A stretch of DNA of 55,842 nt from an uncultured Mycoplasmatota bacterium (GCA_900552235.1 URYZ01000002.1:1-55842), one strand, 5' to 3'; shown: positions 1 to 7,928, counted from the stretch's first letter. Notes: generated by a model from the sequence alone, not told the origin. Numbers and translations: made by a program.

Positions 1-46
1 ATAGTAATACAAAACTTATCCCCATGATTATATTTTGTTTTTTCAT
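1..46 (-). CDS. N-terminus of a membrane-anchored protein, cut by the left edge
   Basis: Only the first 15 residues are inside the window (MKKQNIIMGISFVLL): a short basic start followed by a hydrophobic stretch, as in a signal peptide or N-terminal anchor. A ribosome binding site reading AGAAAGGAAG on the minus strand lies about 11 bases upstream (near 58-68), and a strong promoter sits at 89-117. The promoter and 5' region resemble those of the surface-protein gene at 11482-12528, so this may be another member of that family. That is an inference, since the body of the protein is not visible. Confidence 0.55.
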   Translation of the reverse strand, partial: MKKQNIIMGISFVLL

Positions 47-88
47 ATGTTTTTTTTACTTCCTTTCTATTTTTAACTTTATAAGCTT

Positions 89-117
89 ATTATACAATAT
101 ACCCCTCCCCAAGTCAA
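89..117 (-). promoter_or_regulatory. Vegetative promoter with G-rich spacer, leftward
   Basis: On the minus strand there is a -35 TTGACT (112-117), a 17-base spacer containing GGGGAGGGG, and a -10 TATAAT (89-94). It points at the truncated gene starting at 46. A stretch of about 45 bases here is clearly related to the promoter at 12572-12599. Confidence 0.75.
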
Positions 118-386
118 TGTTTTTGTTAACATTTTTTAACAGAGTTATTGCAAACTTTTTATTTAACTGCTCGTTTTTTCCTTTTGGTGCATTTACTTTT
201 GGATATATTCGGGGGGGAAATATAAAAATAAATCAATGATTAGTTTTCTAACTTGTCTTGTCATTGATTTATTTTTTATTTCTTTTATAATTGTCTTTTC
301 AAATAAAGTTATTCTTTATTTGTTATTTTTTCTTTAAAATATTATAATATACTCTTGTATCTTAGCTTGTGAAAGGAATATATTTT
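118..386. other. Intergenic region between the left-edge promoter and the IS30 remnant
   Basis: No credible gene is present. The stretch holds a run of seven G (211-217), a long AT hairpin (224-276), a second perfect hairpin (300-308 pairing with 314-322) and AT-rich DNA with a TATAAT-like box near 345-352 that may serve the transposase fragment. The short plus-strand reading frame over 24-239 crosses the leftward promoter, has no ribosome binding site and looks spurious. Confidence 0.6.
224..276. terminator. Terminator-like hairpin with 16-bp perfect AT-rich stem
   Basis: Arms 224-239 and 261-276 are perfect inverted repeats around a 21-base loop, and a T run follows on the plus strand. No gene in the window obviously ends here. 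It could be a bidirectional terminator left over from a lost gene, or part of the boundary of the decayed insertion sequence. Confidence 0.45.
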
Positions 387-746
387 ATGAAAAATGCTAA
401 GAAAAACAAACATCTTTCTTTTGAAGATAGATGTGTCATTGAAGAATTTTTAAACCATGGGTATAATTTTTCTCAAATCGCTAATCGTATTTCTAAATAC
501 AGAACTACTATTGCTAGAGATGTTAGAAATCATCGCTATTTAAGAGTTACCAATTCTTGTAATAATCAACCTTGTTGTTTTGAAGATAAACCTCCTTATG
601 TTTGCAATGGTTGTTCTAAATTTACTAGTTGTAAAAAAATTAGATATTCTTATTCTCACGATATTGCTTATAATGAATATAAACAAAATCTCATACTAAA
701 ATTAACACATAAAAATGATCTATTACGATCATTTTATTTTAATTAA
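387..746 (+). pseudogene. IS30-family transposase, N-terminal fragment
   Basis: The first ~100 residues match the N-terminal part of IS30-type transposases: a helix-turn-helix of the kind 'FEDRCVIEEFLNHGYNFSQI...TIARDVRNHR', then a Cys-rich segment (CCFEDKPPYVCNGCSKFTSC). Complete family members have about 300-400 residues with a DDE catalytic domain; here similarity stops near 'YNEYKQNL' (about position 690) and no DDE domain follows. The last ~17 codons run into the terminator of the neighbouring leftward operon. I chose the ATG at 387 because AAAGGA lies 9 bases upstream; a GTG at 369 has no such site. It is a decayed, inactive remnant. I did not find matching terminal inverted repeats. 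Confidence 0.75.
712..735 (-). terminator. Rho-independent terminator of the 743-3472 operon
   Basis: Perfect 9-bp arms (712-720, 727-735) with a 6-base loop, followed on the minus strand by five T. It lies just beyond the stop codon of the gene ending at 743. Confidence 0.75.
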
Positions 747-1288
747 CTATTTTCAAGTGTTATTTGGGCATCTTTAATAACTATACTAGGATAACTTGCA
801 TCAGTTAAAGTTATATTTCTTTCTGGTGCATTTGGATTTTCTATTTCAACTGTTATATTTTGTTCATTCATTATAACTGATTTAACACTATCATCAAAAG
901 TATGAGCACCATCACTAGATATTTGTTTATAATATATTACTGGACTATCTGTTTCATAATAAGGTACATTTTCAAATAAAGCATTTCCATCTTGATTAGT
1001 TGTTGCTTCTTTTCCTTGTGTTGTTCCTGTTTCATCTGTAATAATAAATTTAGCTCCAACTACTTGAATACCTGATACTTTTTCTCCTGTATCTGTAACA
1101 TGAAGTGTTAAAGTTCCATTTCCACTTACTGTAAAAGTATAATTATTAGTACCTTCCACTATTGATATTTCTTTAGGATTTAATGTTGATGCATCATATC
1201 CATTTGCTACTACTGTAGCCCTATAATTTCCATTAACAAGTTCTATACTTCCCTTTCCATTAGTTATTGGGATTGTGTGTCTTGCCAT
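743..1288 (-). CDS. Beta-sandwich-rich protein without signal peptide, probable spore-surface component
   Basis: 181 residues, rich in Thr, Asn, Val and Ile. There is no signal peptide, membrane segment or sorting motif. Residues ~45-115 read like a carboxypeptidase-regulatory/Cna-B-type fold ('SGNGTLTLHVTDTGEKVSG' then 'NQDGNALFENVPYYE'), usually found in surface or fibre proteins. The start is supported by AAAGGGGAAA upstream; the first 25 bases overlap the preceding gene, so the two are translationally coupled. It is the last gene of a three-gene unit (with 1264-1602 and 1614-3472) ending at the 712-735 hairpin. The exact role is not recognised. A spore-surface role is inferred from the SigK-like motif upstream of the unit and the absence of secretion signals. 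Confidence 0.8.
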   Translation of the reverse strand: MARHTIPITNGKGSIELVNGNYRATVVANGYDASTLNPKEISIVEGTNNYTFTVSGNGTLTLHVTDTGEKVSGIQVVGAKFIITDETGTTQGKEATTNQDGNALFENVPYYETDSPVIYYKQISSDGAHTFDDSVKSVIMNEQNITVEIENPNAPERNITLTDASYPSIVIKDAQITLENS

Positions 1289-1602
1289 AATAATATTTCC
1301 CCTTTCTTTATTTTTATATTTTTATAATTTTTATCTATTAAAAGAATAGTAACATAATGTTTATTACTTTTTTGTTTGTTAATATTTATACAATATAATT
1401 CATTTTTTCTAGCTATTAATGGTACTTGTTTTGTATTTAATCCATTACAAACATATAAATGATATAAATTATTATTACATATTGGTACTTTTATATTTCC
1501 ATAGTTATCTGTTATACCTGTAAAAACAATTTTATTACATAAATCTTTTAAAACTATTTCACTTTTTCTATTTAATTTAATATAAATATAATCATTTTTC
1601 AT
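1264..1602 (-). CDS. Hypothetical protein, middle gene of the putative spore-surface unit
   Basis: 112 residues, basic, no signal peptide or membrane segment. The pattern 'LKDLCNKIVFTGITDNYGNIKVPI' resembles one half of a beta-sandwich of the type that lets a core 'grow' into the next strand (Cna-B/transthyretin-like), but I do not recognise the family. The ATG follows GAGGTGAT closely. Eleven bases separate it from the upstream gene's stop, and its 3' end overlaps the next gene by 25 bases, so it is clearly co-translated with its neighbours. It contains Cys residues, which could allow cross-linking in a spore layer (speculative). Confidence 0.75.
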   Translation of the reverse strand: MKNDYIYIKLNRKSEIVLKDLCNKIVFTGITDNYGNIKVPICNNNLYHLYVCNGLNTKQVPLIARKNELYCININKQKSNKHYVTILLIDKNYKNIKIKKGEILLWQDTQSQ

Positions 1603-1613
1603 AAATCACCTCA

Positions 1614-3472
1614 CTAATATTCAATACTCCATATAACCGATGTTTTATAATCTTCATTTAAAAATAAATCTTTACTAGGAAAAAGCAATAAACCTTTATC
1701 TGTAGAAAAAGTTATATTACTTAATTCTACATTACTTCCAACATTTTCTTCTTCATAAACTAACTTTTTAATTGTTGATAGTTTAATAATTTCATTATTA
1801 AATTTTTTAAAAGCTAAAGAATCAATTAATACTTTACCCATTTGTTCTATCATAGGATTATTAAAACTTAAATATAATTTCCATTTAGTAGCATTAATAC
1901 TACCATCTACTATTGTTATGGTAGTACTATTTTGTTTAGGTAAAATAATTGGTGTTGTTGATATTTTATTAGTGCTAAATGGAATATTTCCAGTTACTTT
2001 CAAAAGTGTTATTTCACCATTAAAAGGTGTTGTTATTTTTCTTTCACTAAAACAACCATTAAAATAAGTTGTTACCTTAACAATTTTATTATCTTCAATG
2101 GGACTATCTAAATTTATCTCAAATAAACCATTTTCATCAGAACTAGCAGTTAATATTTGATTATCGTATTCAATCTTAACATCTGCAAAAGAAATTGTGT
2201 GTCCTGAAAAAGTATTACTAGTATTATTAACTGGATGAATATTAGTTTTAATTCCACCTATTGTTAATATTTTCCTATCTTGAAAAGAAAAATTAGTTAT
2301 ATCCGGTAATTTATTTAATTCTTCTTTAGTTAAATTATGAGAAGTTACTGTTGTTATATCTTTAGTAAATGTTCCTTTTAAAGAAGTAAAATAATTATCT
2401 TTATACCAATATAAAGCTGGTTCATTATCGATTTTATAAGCATCAGTATAATTTAAAGCACTTATCCACATATTAATTCTATTAAATTTCAATGAAAATG
2501 AAACAGGATTATTAGTATATATTACATTAGCATTTTTTGTATATATATTTACATATTTAGGATTATCTAATATAAAATTTTGATTAGTTCCTTTAAAATA
2601 TATATTATAATTATCCGTTGGTGTTGTCATAAAAGTATTAATTATTTCTAAACTTGCATTTTCTTTAACAATAAAATCTCCAAATACACTCCACATAGGA
2701 ACTCTTTGATGATTATTTTCAATAAAAGTAAATTTTGCTTCTTCTTCAATTAATACATTTCTAGCACCATGAGTTGTTGTAATAGAAAAGCCATTACCTG
2801 TTGTTAATAAAAATTCTGCTCCATGTCCTACGATTAAATCTAATCTATTTGTACCATTCATAAGTTCTTCATTTGTTGTTATAGTTACTTTACTATTTGG
2901 CATTATTTTTAATGTTGATGGGATAACATCATTAAGAAAATCACAGGCCTATCTACCGCACTACTATTAATTGAAGTAATACCTCCAATTAATACTTTAT
3001 TTGAATCACAAGCTTTTTGAGCTAAAACATTATTAGTATCTTTGACTTCTATAACAGAATCAATAATTTTTGTTGTCCCATAATAATTTTGTGAAAGTTC
3101 AATACCAGTAAAGTTAACATTATTATATTCTACTACAACATTTGAATAATTAGGATGCGAAGGTACATAAATAACTCCATAACCACTTGATGAAATTATA
3201 TTCATATTTTTTAATATAATTTCTTTATTTTTTGTACTTGCTTTTATAACATTTTCTTCTAAACTTTCAAGATTATTTGTATAAGTAGATTTAACATTAT
3301 TATAGGTCCCATCTATAATAATCTTTGATTTATTAGGGTTTATAATAAAACCACTTGTAAGAGTTATATCATTTTCCAAATAAATATAGTCATAATTATT
3401 ATCTTCACTTACTACTTGATTTAATTCATCACCTGTTGTTACAACTACCGTATTATTATTTATTACCTTAAT
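1614..3472 (-). pseudogene. Pectate-lyase-like adhesive-domain protein, split by a 1-base frameshift
   Basis: Two frames join into one ~619-residue protein. The 5' part ends at 2909 (VDRPVIFLMMLSHQH then stop), while the next frame, read from the same point, gives 'NDVIPSTLKIMPNSKVTI' and runs to 1614. One missing base near 2925-2945 explains the break. The sequence resembles the pectate-lyase-like adhesive domain of Firmicutes surface proteins: alternating Ile/Val/Asn turns of a beta-helix ('IIIDGTYNNVKSTYTN', 'NVVVEYNNVNFTG', 'GTTKIIDSVIEVK'), then a carboxypeptidase-regulatory-like segment ('SSDENGLFEINLD'). The apparent start is ATT at 3472-3470 behind GGAAGGTGAT; ATT is a rare start and may be a mutated ATG. 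Internal TTG (3379) and ATG (2903) have no suitable ribosome binding sites. There is no signal peptide. First gene of the unit ending at 743. Confidence 0.75.
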
Positions 3473-3492
3473 ATTATCACCTTCCTTTGTAA

Positions 3493-3501
3493 TAATTTAT
3501 G
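3493..3501 (-). promoter_or_regulatory. SigK/SigE-like -10 element before the beta-helix protein unit
   Basis: The minus strand reads CATAAATTA, an exact fit to the CATAnnnTA -10 consensus of the late mother-cell sigma factor SigK. The wider stretch (TATCATAAATTAT, then ACAAA three to five bases on) is shared with the promoter of the collagen-like gene at 4238-4264. No good AC-type -35 is present 16 bases upstream, so SigE use is also possible. The call rests on sequence resemblance only. Confidence 0.45.
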
Positions 3502-3537
3502 ATAAAAATAAAAAACGAAATAATTAATTCATACAAA

Positions 3538-3558
3538 AAGAATAGGTTTTCTATTCTT
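3538..3558 (-). terminator. Terminator of the collagen-like gene
   Basis: 8-bp perfect stem (3538-3545, 3551-3558) with a 5-base loop, followed by TTTTTG on the minus strand. It overlaps the stop codon at 3557-3559 and separates the collagen-like gene from the unit starting at 3472. Confidence 0.8.
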
Positions 3559-4210
3559 AATGTATTTTTACTAAATTTAACATTGCATTGGTACTTCCAT
3601 TAAATTTTATATTAACATTTTTAGATGACTTAGCATTTAAAGTTACAATATCATTTTCTTGTAATGAACAAATAGTTGACCCACTTATATTGTTAATAAA
3701 TTGAGCATTAAATTCACTAGTGGCATTTGTGGCTGGTACTAGTATATCATTTGCTCTAATAGACATAGTAATAGAACACTCTTCATCTGTTGCTCCACAT
3801 AGTAAATATGAAACTAAATATACTCCCGTTTCTTTAATTTTAATAGAATTATTATCTGGATATTCAGTAAAGAAAGCTACTCCTTTTTCAGGAAGTGGGA
3901 TTACTGTATCCACGCCTTGGACTAAATTTACTTGCGTATCAGTCATTGAATATCTAATTCCATAAGAAGATACAAAGTCTTTTCCTGCTTGACCTGGCTC
4001 TCCTTTTTCTCCCTTTTCTCCTTTTGGTATTTTAAAATCTAAAACAACATCAACTGGTGTTCCAACATTAATAACTTGTGCTTCTTCGCTTGAATTTATT
4101 GTTTCAACACTTCCAATTTGAATAGTTGATGGACCAGGTTCTCCCTTATCTCCTTTTTCACCTTTTGGGCCTTTAATACAGCAATATCTTATATTATTAC
4201 AATTATTCAT
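3557..4210 (-). CDS. Collagen-like protein with BclA/C1q-like C-terminal domain
   Basis: 217 residues. Two short Gly-X-Y tracts (residues ~14-27, GPKGEKGDKGEPGP; ~65-78, GEKGEKGEPGQAG) flank a spacer of about 37 residues. From residue ~95 a beta-rich domain ('KGVAFFTEYPDNNSIKI...GVYLVSYLLCG') resembles the trimerising TNF/C1q-like C-terminal domain of BclA, the exosporium filament protein of Bacillus spores. There is no signal peptide or cell-wall anchor; the N-terminus carries Cys residues (CNNIRYCC). Proteins of this kind lacking secretion signals are typically made in the mother cell and assembled on the spore. AAAGGAATT precedes the ATG. The gene has its own SigK-like promoter and terminator. 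A phage-tail role is the main alternative, but no phage gene is nearby. Confidence 0.85.
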   Translation of the reverse strand: MNNCNNIRYCCIKGPKGEKGDKGEPGPSTIQIGSVETINSSEEAQVINVGTPVDVVLDFKIPKGEKGEKGEPGQAGKDFVSSYGIRYSMTDTQVNLVQGVDTVIPLPEKGVAFFTEYPDNNSIKIKETGVYLVSYLLCGATDEECSITMSIRANDILVPATNATSEFNAQFINNISGSTICSLQENDIVTLNAKSSKNVNIKFNGSTNAMLNLVKIH

Positions 4211-4237
4211 AAAATTAATTCCTTTCTTTGTTTGTTA

Positions 4238-4264
4238 TAATTTATGATAATAATTTTATTTTGT
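4238..4264 (-). promoter_or_regulatory. SigK-like promoter of the collagen-like gene
   Basis: On the minus strand an AC (4263-4264) stands exactly 16 bases before CATAAATTA (4238-4246), the arrangement known for SigK promoters (-35 mACm, 16-base gap, -10 CATAnnnTA). It lies 28 bases ahead of the ATG at 4210. Confidence 0.55.
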
Positions 4265-4283
4265 ATAATTAATATATAAGAAA

Positions 4284-4304
4284 AAGAACTTAAAATAAAT
4301 TCTT
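4284..4304 (-). terminator. Terminator of the XRE regulator gene
   Basis: A 9-bp stem with one G-T pair and a three-base loop at the stop codon (4290), followed by T-rich sequence on the minus strand. It is weaker than the other terminators. Confidence 0.5.
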
Positions 4305-4643
4305 ATCGATTCTATCAAAAGTTCTTTTTGGATTATCCATTAACATATCATATAACTTTTTATGATTTCTTAGTTCTTTAATTATATTTATTTCTTCAGT
4401 AGCTAACATTAAACCATACTTTTCGTCGTCTTCGCTTACAACATAAGTATCATTACCTATTAAATATTCAAGTGGTGTATTTAGTACTTTAGAAAGTTGA
4501 ATTAAATTTTTTGAACTTGGTTTTTTTAATCCTTTCTCCCAATTACAAACGCTAACCTTTGAAACATTAAGTTCTTTCCCCAATGATTCTTGAGTTAAAC
4601 CTGCCTCAATTCTTTTTTCTTTTATTCTCTTTGACAAAAACAT
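4290..4643 (-). CDS. XRE-family (Cro/CI-type) transcriptional regulator
   Basis: About 117 residues. Residues ~3-60 form a classical helix-turn-helix of the XRE family ('KRIKEKRIEAGLTQESLGKE', 'SKVSVCNWEKGLKKPS', 'LIQLSKVLNTPLEYLIG'). The C-terminal half is charged and helical with no known ligand domain. The ATG at 4643 is preferred because AAAGG lies 4 bases ahead; an in-frame ATG at 4655 and GTG at 4658 sit almost on top of an AAAGGTG site. It is a single gene with its own promoter region (TATAAT-like box on the minus strand). Its target is unknown; the adjacent collagen-like gene is a candidate only by position. Confidence 0.85.
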   Translation of the reverse strand: MFLSKRIKEKRIEAGLTQESLGKELNVSKVSVCNWEKGLKKPSSKNLIQLSKVLNTPLEYLIGNDTYVVSEDDEKYGLMLATEEINIIKELRNHKKLYDMLMDNPKRTFDRIDKNLF

Positions 4644-4743
4644 ACTACCTTTCATCACCTTTTTCTTTTATTTTCTTAATTATAAAAAATTAATAAGTAA
4701 ATTTTGTTATAATTAACCTAAAGTTATATGGTACTTATAAAAA

Positions 4744-4763
4744 AATTAGGATAAATCCTAATT
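4744..4763 (-). terminator. Terminator of the lipoprotein gene
   Basis: Perfect 8-bp stem, 4-base loop, then seven T on the minus strand. It overlaps the stop codon at 4762. Confidence 0.9.
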
Positions 4764-5307
4764 AATATGCATATAAGCCATGTATTTTTTGTCTTGTTTC
4801 TTCGTTAATATCATCAATTGTCCATACATTATCTACTTTAGTTAAGTTAAATTCGATAGTATATTTTACTTTATCTTTTGCCTCTTTTAATTTAGATATT
4901 CTGTAATCAATGTATTTAGTTTGTGATACATTACCTGTTTCATCTTTAAATTCATCTGGTGAAGTCGTATAGTATTTATCAGCTTCATTTGTTATTTTAT
5001 AAAGATCATACACTTCAATTTCTACAGTTACTTTAGCTTTATCACCATCTACTGTTTCATCCTTTACTGTATAAACTAAGTTTTGGTATTGCCTTTTTAA
5101 AATATTTCTATAATCTTCTTTTTGTGTAGCAGTCATAATTGTGTCTGCTTCAACAATTGTATCAAGTTGAGTTAATACTGTTTCATTAAGATTACGGTAA
5201 TTATCTAAATATCTTTCAACTTTTTTAGTTGGCGTATTTGATAAGGTACAACCTATAAGTAAAATGCTTGTTAAAAAAACTGAAAAGCCCAATATTAATT
5301 TTTTCAT
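4762..5307 (-). CDS. Lipoprotein with NTF2-like extracellular domain (hypothetical)
   Basis: About 181 residues from the ATG at 5307, chosen because GGGAGGAA stands 7 bases upstream; the frame extends 17 codons further without a site. Residues 1-20 are a lipoprotein signal with lipobox LLIGC, so the mature protein is lipidated at Cys20 and faces outward. The rest ('VERYLDNYRNLNETVLTQLD' ... 'VEIEVYDLYK' ... 'DNVWTIDDINEETR') has the look of a small cystatin/NTF2-like fold of the DUF4878/DUF5105 kind. Partner and substrate are unknown. Transcription ends at 4744-4763; it follows asnS by 57 bases and may be co-transcribed with it. Confidence 0.8.
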   Translation of the reverse strand: MKKLILGFSVFLTSILLIGCTLSNTPTKKVERYLDNYRNLNETVLTQLDTIVEADTIMTATQKEDYRNILKRQYQNLVYTVKDETVDGDKAKVTVEIEVYDLYKITNEADKYYTTSPDEFKDETGNVSQTKYIDYRISKLKEAKDKVKYTIEFNLTKVDNVWTIDDINEETRQKIHGLYAY

Positions 5308-5364
5308 ATAAAAATTCCTCCCAGTAATAATTTGGGAAGAATTATTTTTTTTATACATTAATTT

Positions 5365-6735
5365 TTAAAATTCACAATTTCCTGGAGTTCTTGGATATGG
5401 AATAACATCTCTTATATTTTCTACACCAGTTAAATAGATTAATAATCTTTCAAAACCCATACCAAATCCTGAATGAATACAAGTGCCATATCTTCTTAAA
5501 TTTAAATACCATTCTAATTCTTTTGTATTCATATTTAATTCTTTCATACGATTAAGTAGTTTTTCATAGTTTTCTTCTCTTTGTGATCCGCCCATTAATT
5601 CTCCTGCTCCTGGAACTTCAAGATCTACTGCTGCAACTGTCTTACCATCTTCATTTTGTTTCATATAAAATGCTTTAATATCTTTAGGCCAGTTTGTAAT
5701 AAATACTGGACCATTAAAGTATTCTGTTATATATTTTTCATGTTCTTTAGCAATATCTTCTCCATATTCTGGAGTAAATTCAAAATCAACTTTACTATTT
5801 TTTAAAATTGTTATTACTTCTTCATGAGTAATTCTTGTAAATTTACTATTAACAAGTTTTGTTAATTTCTCTTTTAATGTTTTATCAACAAATTTATTTA
5901 AAAATTCTATTTCATCACTACATTTTTCTAAAACTGTTTTTACAATATATTTAAGCATATCTTCCATAATATCCATATTTTGTTCTAAATCACAAAATGC
6001 TATTTCAGGTTCAATCATCCAAAATTCATTAGCATGCGTTTTTGTATTAGAGTTTTCTGCTCTAAAAGTTGGACCAAAAGTATAAACTTTTTTAAATGCA
6101 GACATCCATGTTTCAGCTTGAAGTTGTCCTGACACAGTTAAAGATGTAGGTTTTCCAAAGAAATCCTTAGAATAATCAACTTTTCCATCTTTTATTTTTT
6201 CTAAATCAAGAGTAGTTACTTTAAACATTTCTCCTGCACCTTCACAGTCGCTTGCAGTTATTAAAGGAGCATTAAAATATACATAATTTCTATCTTGAAA
6301 ATAACTATGTATAGAAGAAGCAGCAACACTTCTAATTCTAAAAACTGCTTGAAAAATATTAGTTCTTGGTCTAAGATATGCTTGTTCTCTTAAAAATTCC
6401 ATTGTATGTCTTTTTGGTTGCATGGGATAATCTTCATCACAATCTCCAAGTAATACAACATCTTTTGCTTTTACTTCGATATCTTGTTCTTTTCCTTCTG
6501 ATTTTACTAGTATTCCTTTTACTTTAATTGCACTACCTATATGATATTTTTGTATATCTAAAAAATTATCATTAGTATTATCATATACAACTTGTAAATG
6601 TTTAAAACATGTTCCATCAGCAAAATCAATAAAACCAAATTCTTTTTGTTTTCTATGATTTCTAATCCATCCAGATACTTCAATTTCTTTTCCTATTAAA
6701 CTTTCTTTTTTTTCATAAATTTCTTTAATATCCAT
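5365..6735 (-). CDS. asnS: Asparaginyl-tRNA synthetase
   Basis: 456 residues, full length for bacterial AsnRS. It charges tRNA-Asn with asparagine using ATP. The N-terminal OB-fold anticodon domain (residues ~15-100, 'EIEVSGWIRNHRKQKEFGFI') is followed by the class II core with motif 2 ('FGPTFRAENSNTKTHANEFW') and motif 3 ('GFGMGFERLLIYLTG'). The 'IPYPRTPGNCEF' ending is typical of AsnRS. GGAGG precedes the ATG. A T-box leader at 6760-6978 controls it, so expression should rise when tRNA-Asn is uncharged. Asparagine-specific charging implies that indirect Asp-tRNA-Asn amidation is not essential here. Confidence 0.97.
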   Translation of the reverse strand: MDIKEIYEKKESLIGKEIEVSGWIRNHRKQKEFGFIDFADGTCFKHLQVVYDNTNDNFLDIQKYHIGSAIKVKGILVKSEGKEQDIEVKAKDVVLLGDCDEDYPMQPKRHTMEFLREQAYLRPRTNIFQAVFRIRSVAASSIHSYFQDRNYVYFNAPLITASDCEGAGEMFKVTTLDLEKIKDGKVDYSKDFFGKPTSLTVSGQLQAETWMSAFKKVYTFGPTFRAENSNTKTHANEFWMIEPEIAFCDLEQNMDIMEDMLKYIVKTVLEKCSDEIEFLNKFVDKTLKEKLTKLVNSKFTRITHEEVITILKNSKVDFEFTPEYGEDIAKEHEKYITEYFNGPVFITNWPKDIKAFYMKQNEDGKTVAAVDLEVPGAGELMGGSQREENYEKLLNRMKELNMNTKELEWYLNLRRYGTCIHSGFGMGFERLLIYLTGVENIRDVIPYPRTPGNCEF

Positions 6736-6759
6736 AAAAATACCTCCATTTTTTTAAAC

Positions 6760-6978
6760 AAAAAAGGTCATACCAAAGGACGAAACATTTCGTGGTACCA
6801 CCTTATTTTAACTCTTATAATATAACGGTTTTAACCGGCCTATTCTACTTTTAATAAATAATTTCTTTAGGCAACAATAGAAACTGTTTTTCATTTAAAA
6901 TTTAATATTAGTTTACACCAAACACTAACTCTCTTGAAAATAAATATTTAAATTACTCGATTTCTAAACATTTTTATA
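6760..6978 (-). promoter_or_regulatory. T-box riboswitch controlling asnS
   Basis: On the minus strand the leader contains a K-turn-like AGTA, an AGAGAG bulge and GGTG apical loop of Stem I, a candidate specifier AAC (6888-6886, followed by A), and the highly conserved AAGGTGGTACCACG T-box (around 6791-6805). It ends with a terminator hairpin (AAGGTnnTACC pairing with GGTAnnACCTT) and six T at 6760-6765. Binding of uncharged tRNA-Asn should favour the antiterminator. The specifier loop has one more A than the pheS leader in the same position, so codon placement is slightly uncertain. Confidence 0.92.
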
Positions 6979-6983
6979 CCATG

Positions 6984-7012
6984 ATTTTAATATGTTTTAT
7001 TTCTTTTGTCAA
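6984..7012 (-). promoter_or_regulatory. Promoter of the asnS T-box transcript
   Basis: -35 TTGACA (7007-7012), 17-base spacer, -10 TAAAAT (6984-6989) on the minus strand, just upstream of the T-box leader. Confidence 0.8.
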
Positions 7013-7029
7013 CTTTTTTAAATAAAATT

Positions 7030-7899
7030 TTAATATTTATCATTTATCTTTTCATTTAAAATTTCTTCTAGAGTAACAAAGTCATACCCTTTTTGTCTAA
7101 CATACTTTATAATTAAATCTAGTTGTTTTAAGGTATAACTATTTGTATCTAATGAAAATATTTTACCATTTTCTAAATTTTGTTTTATATATGTAAAAGG
7201 AAATATATTAGATACAACCATTGGTTTTATAGTATACATTTTAACTTCACTACATGTTTTTAATACATTAATATCATCTTTTTCAACATAACAATAATTA
7301 TGATTATCTTCATCTATTCTATCAAGTAAAGCATTTGTATATTTTATTGTTTTAATACTATATTTTTTATTATATCCTAAATTACCAAAATAATTATTAC
7401 TTTCATCTAATATTTTTAAAATATTTATATCATCATCTTTTATATTACCATCTATAAAGAATGTTGCACTGACATTATTATTAAATAATATTTTATTTAT
7501 ATTTTCTATATTTTTTAAATCATTAACTTTAAATATTAAACTAACCTCTTTTTTTGTGGTGTTTCCATTTATAACAAATTTATTATAATTATCTTTTATA
7601 CTAATTGTAGGTTTTACAACATCATATACATATAAATTATCATTATATTTCCCAAGTTTTTTCATTTTTGTATATGATTTATCAACATCAACTTCCAATC
7701 CTTCACTGCCTGGTGTTATATAATTATTGTTTATTAAAGCATCAATACTTAATTTATTATAATCATCTTTATTTTTCATAATTTCAATCATTATTGGATC
7801 TTTACTTTTTGAAAATTCAATTAATTTATTTGTATAATAAAAACTAAATACTGTTAATAAACATATTCCAATAACTGTTAAATAAGGTTTGTTTTTCAT
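7030..7899 (-). CDS. Membrane-anchored polysaccharide-deacetylase-like protein, catalytic motif lost
   Basis: About 289 residues. One N-terminal membrane segment (residues ~5-25) anchors an extracellular region. Residues ~120-285 follow the NodB/polysaccharide-deacetylase layout: the strand 'EVSLIFKVNDLKNIENINKI' occupies the place of the usual 'TFDDGP' motif, 'NNVSATFFIDGN' matches the family's 'ATFFVxG', and the end 'QLDLIIKYVRQKGYDFVTLE' matches the terminal 'G..FVTL.E' element. The first catalytic Asp pair is absent and no H(S/T)xxH metal site is evident, so it is probably not an active deacetylase and may bind glycan. ATG at 7899 is preferred (GAGG 9 bases upstream). It lies between mutM and the asnS promoter. 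Confidence 0.75.
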   Translation of the reverse strand: MKNKPYLTVIGICLLTVFSFYYTNKLIEFSKSKDPIMIEIMKNKDDYNKLSIDALINNNYITPGSEGLEVDVDKSYTKMKKLGKYNDNLYVYDVVKPTISIKDNYNKFVINGNTTKKEVSLIFKVNDLKNIENINKILFNNNVSATFFIDGNIKDDDINILKILDESNNYFGNLGYNKKYSIKTIKYTNALLDRIDEDNHNYCYVEKDDINVLKTCSEVKMYTIKPMVVSNIFPFTYIKQNLENGKIFSLDTNSYTLKQLDLIIKYVRQKGYDFVTLEEILNEKINDKY

Positions 7900-7928
7900 T
7901 ATCATCATCCTCATTTAATAATATGAAA

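Noticed and set aside
24..239. A 71-codon plus-strand frame at the left edge
   Set aside because: It crosses a leftward promoter and the start of a leftward gene, has no ribosome binding site and its composition is low-complexity Phe/Leu.
3557..4210. Phage tail fibre for the collagen-like protein and neighbours
   Set aside because: No phage structural, lysis or integrase gene is near, and the promoters look sporulation-type. The alternative remains possible for the single proteins.
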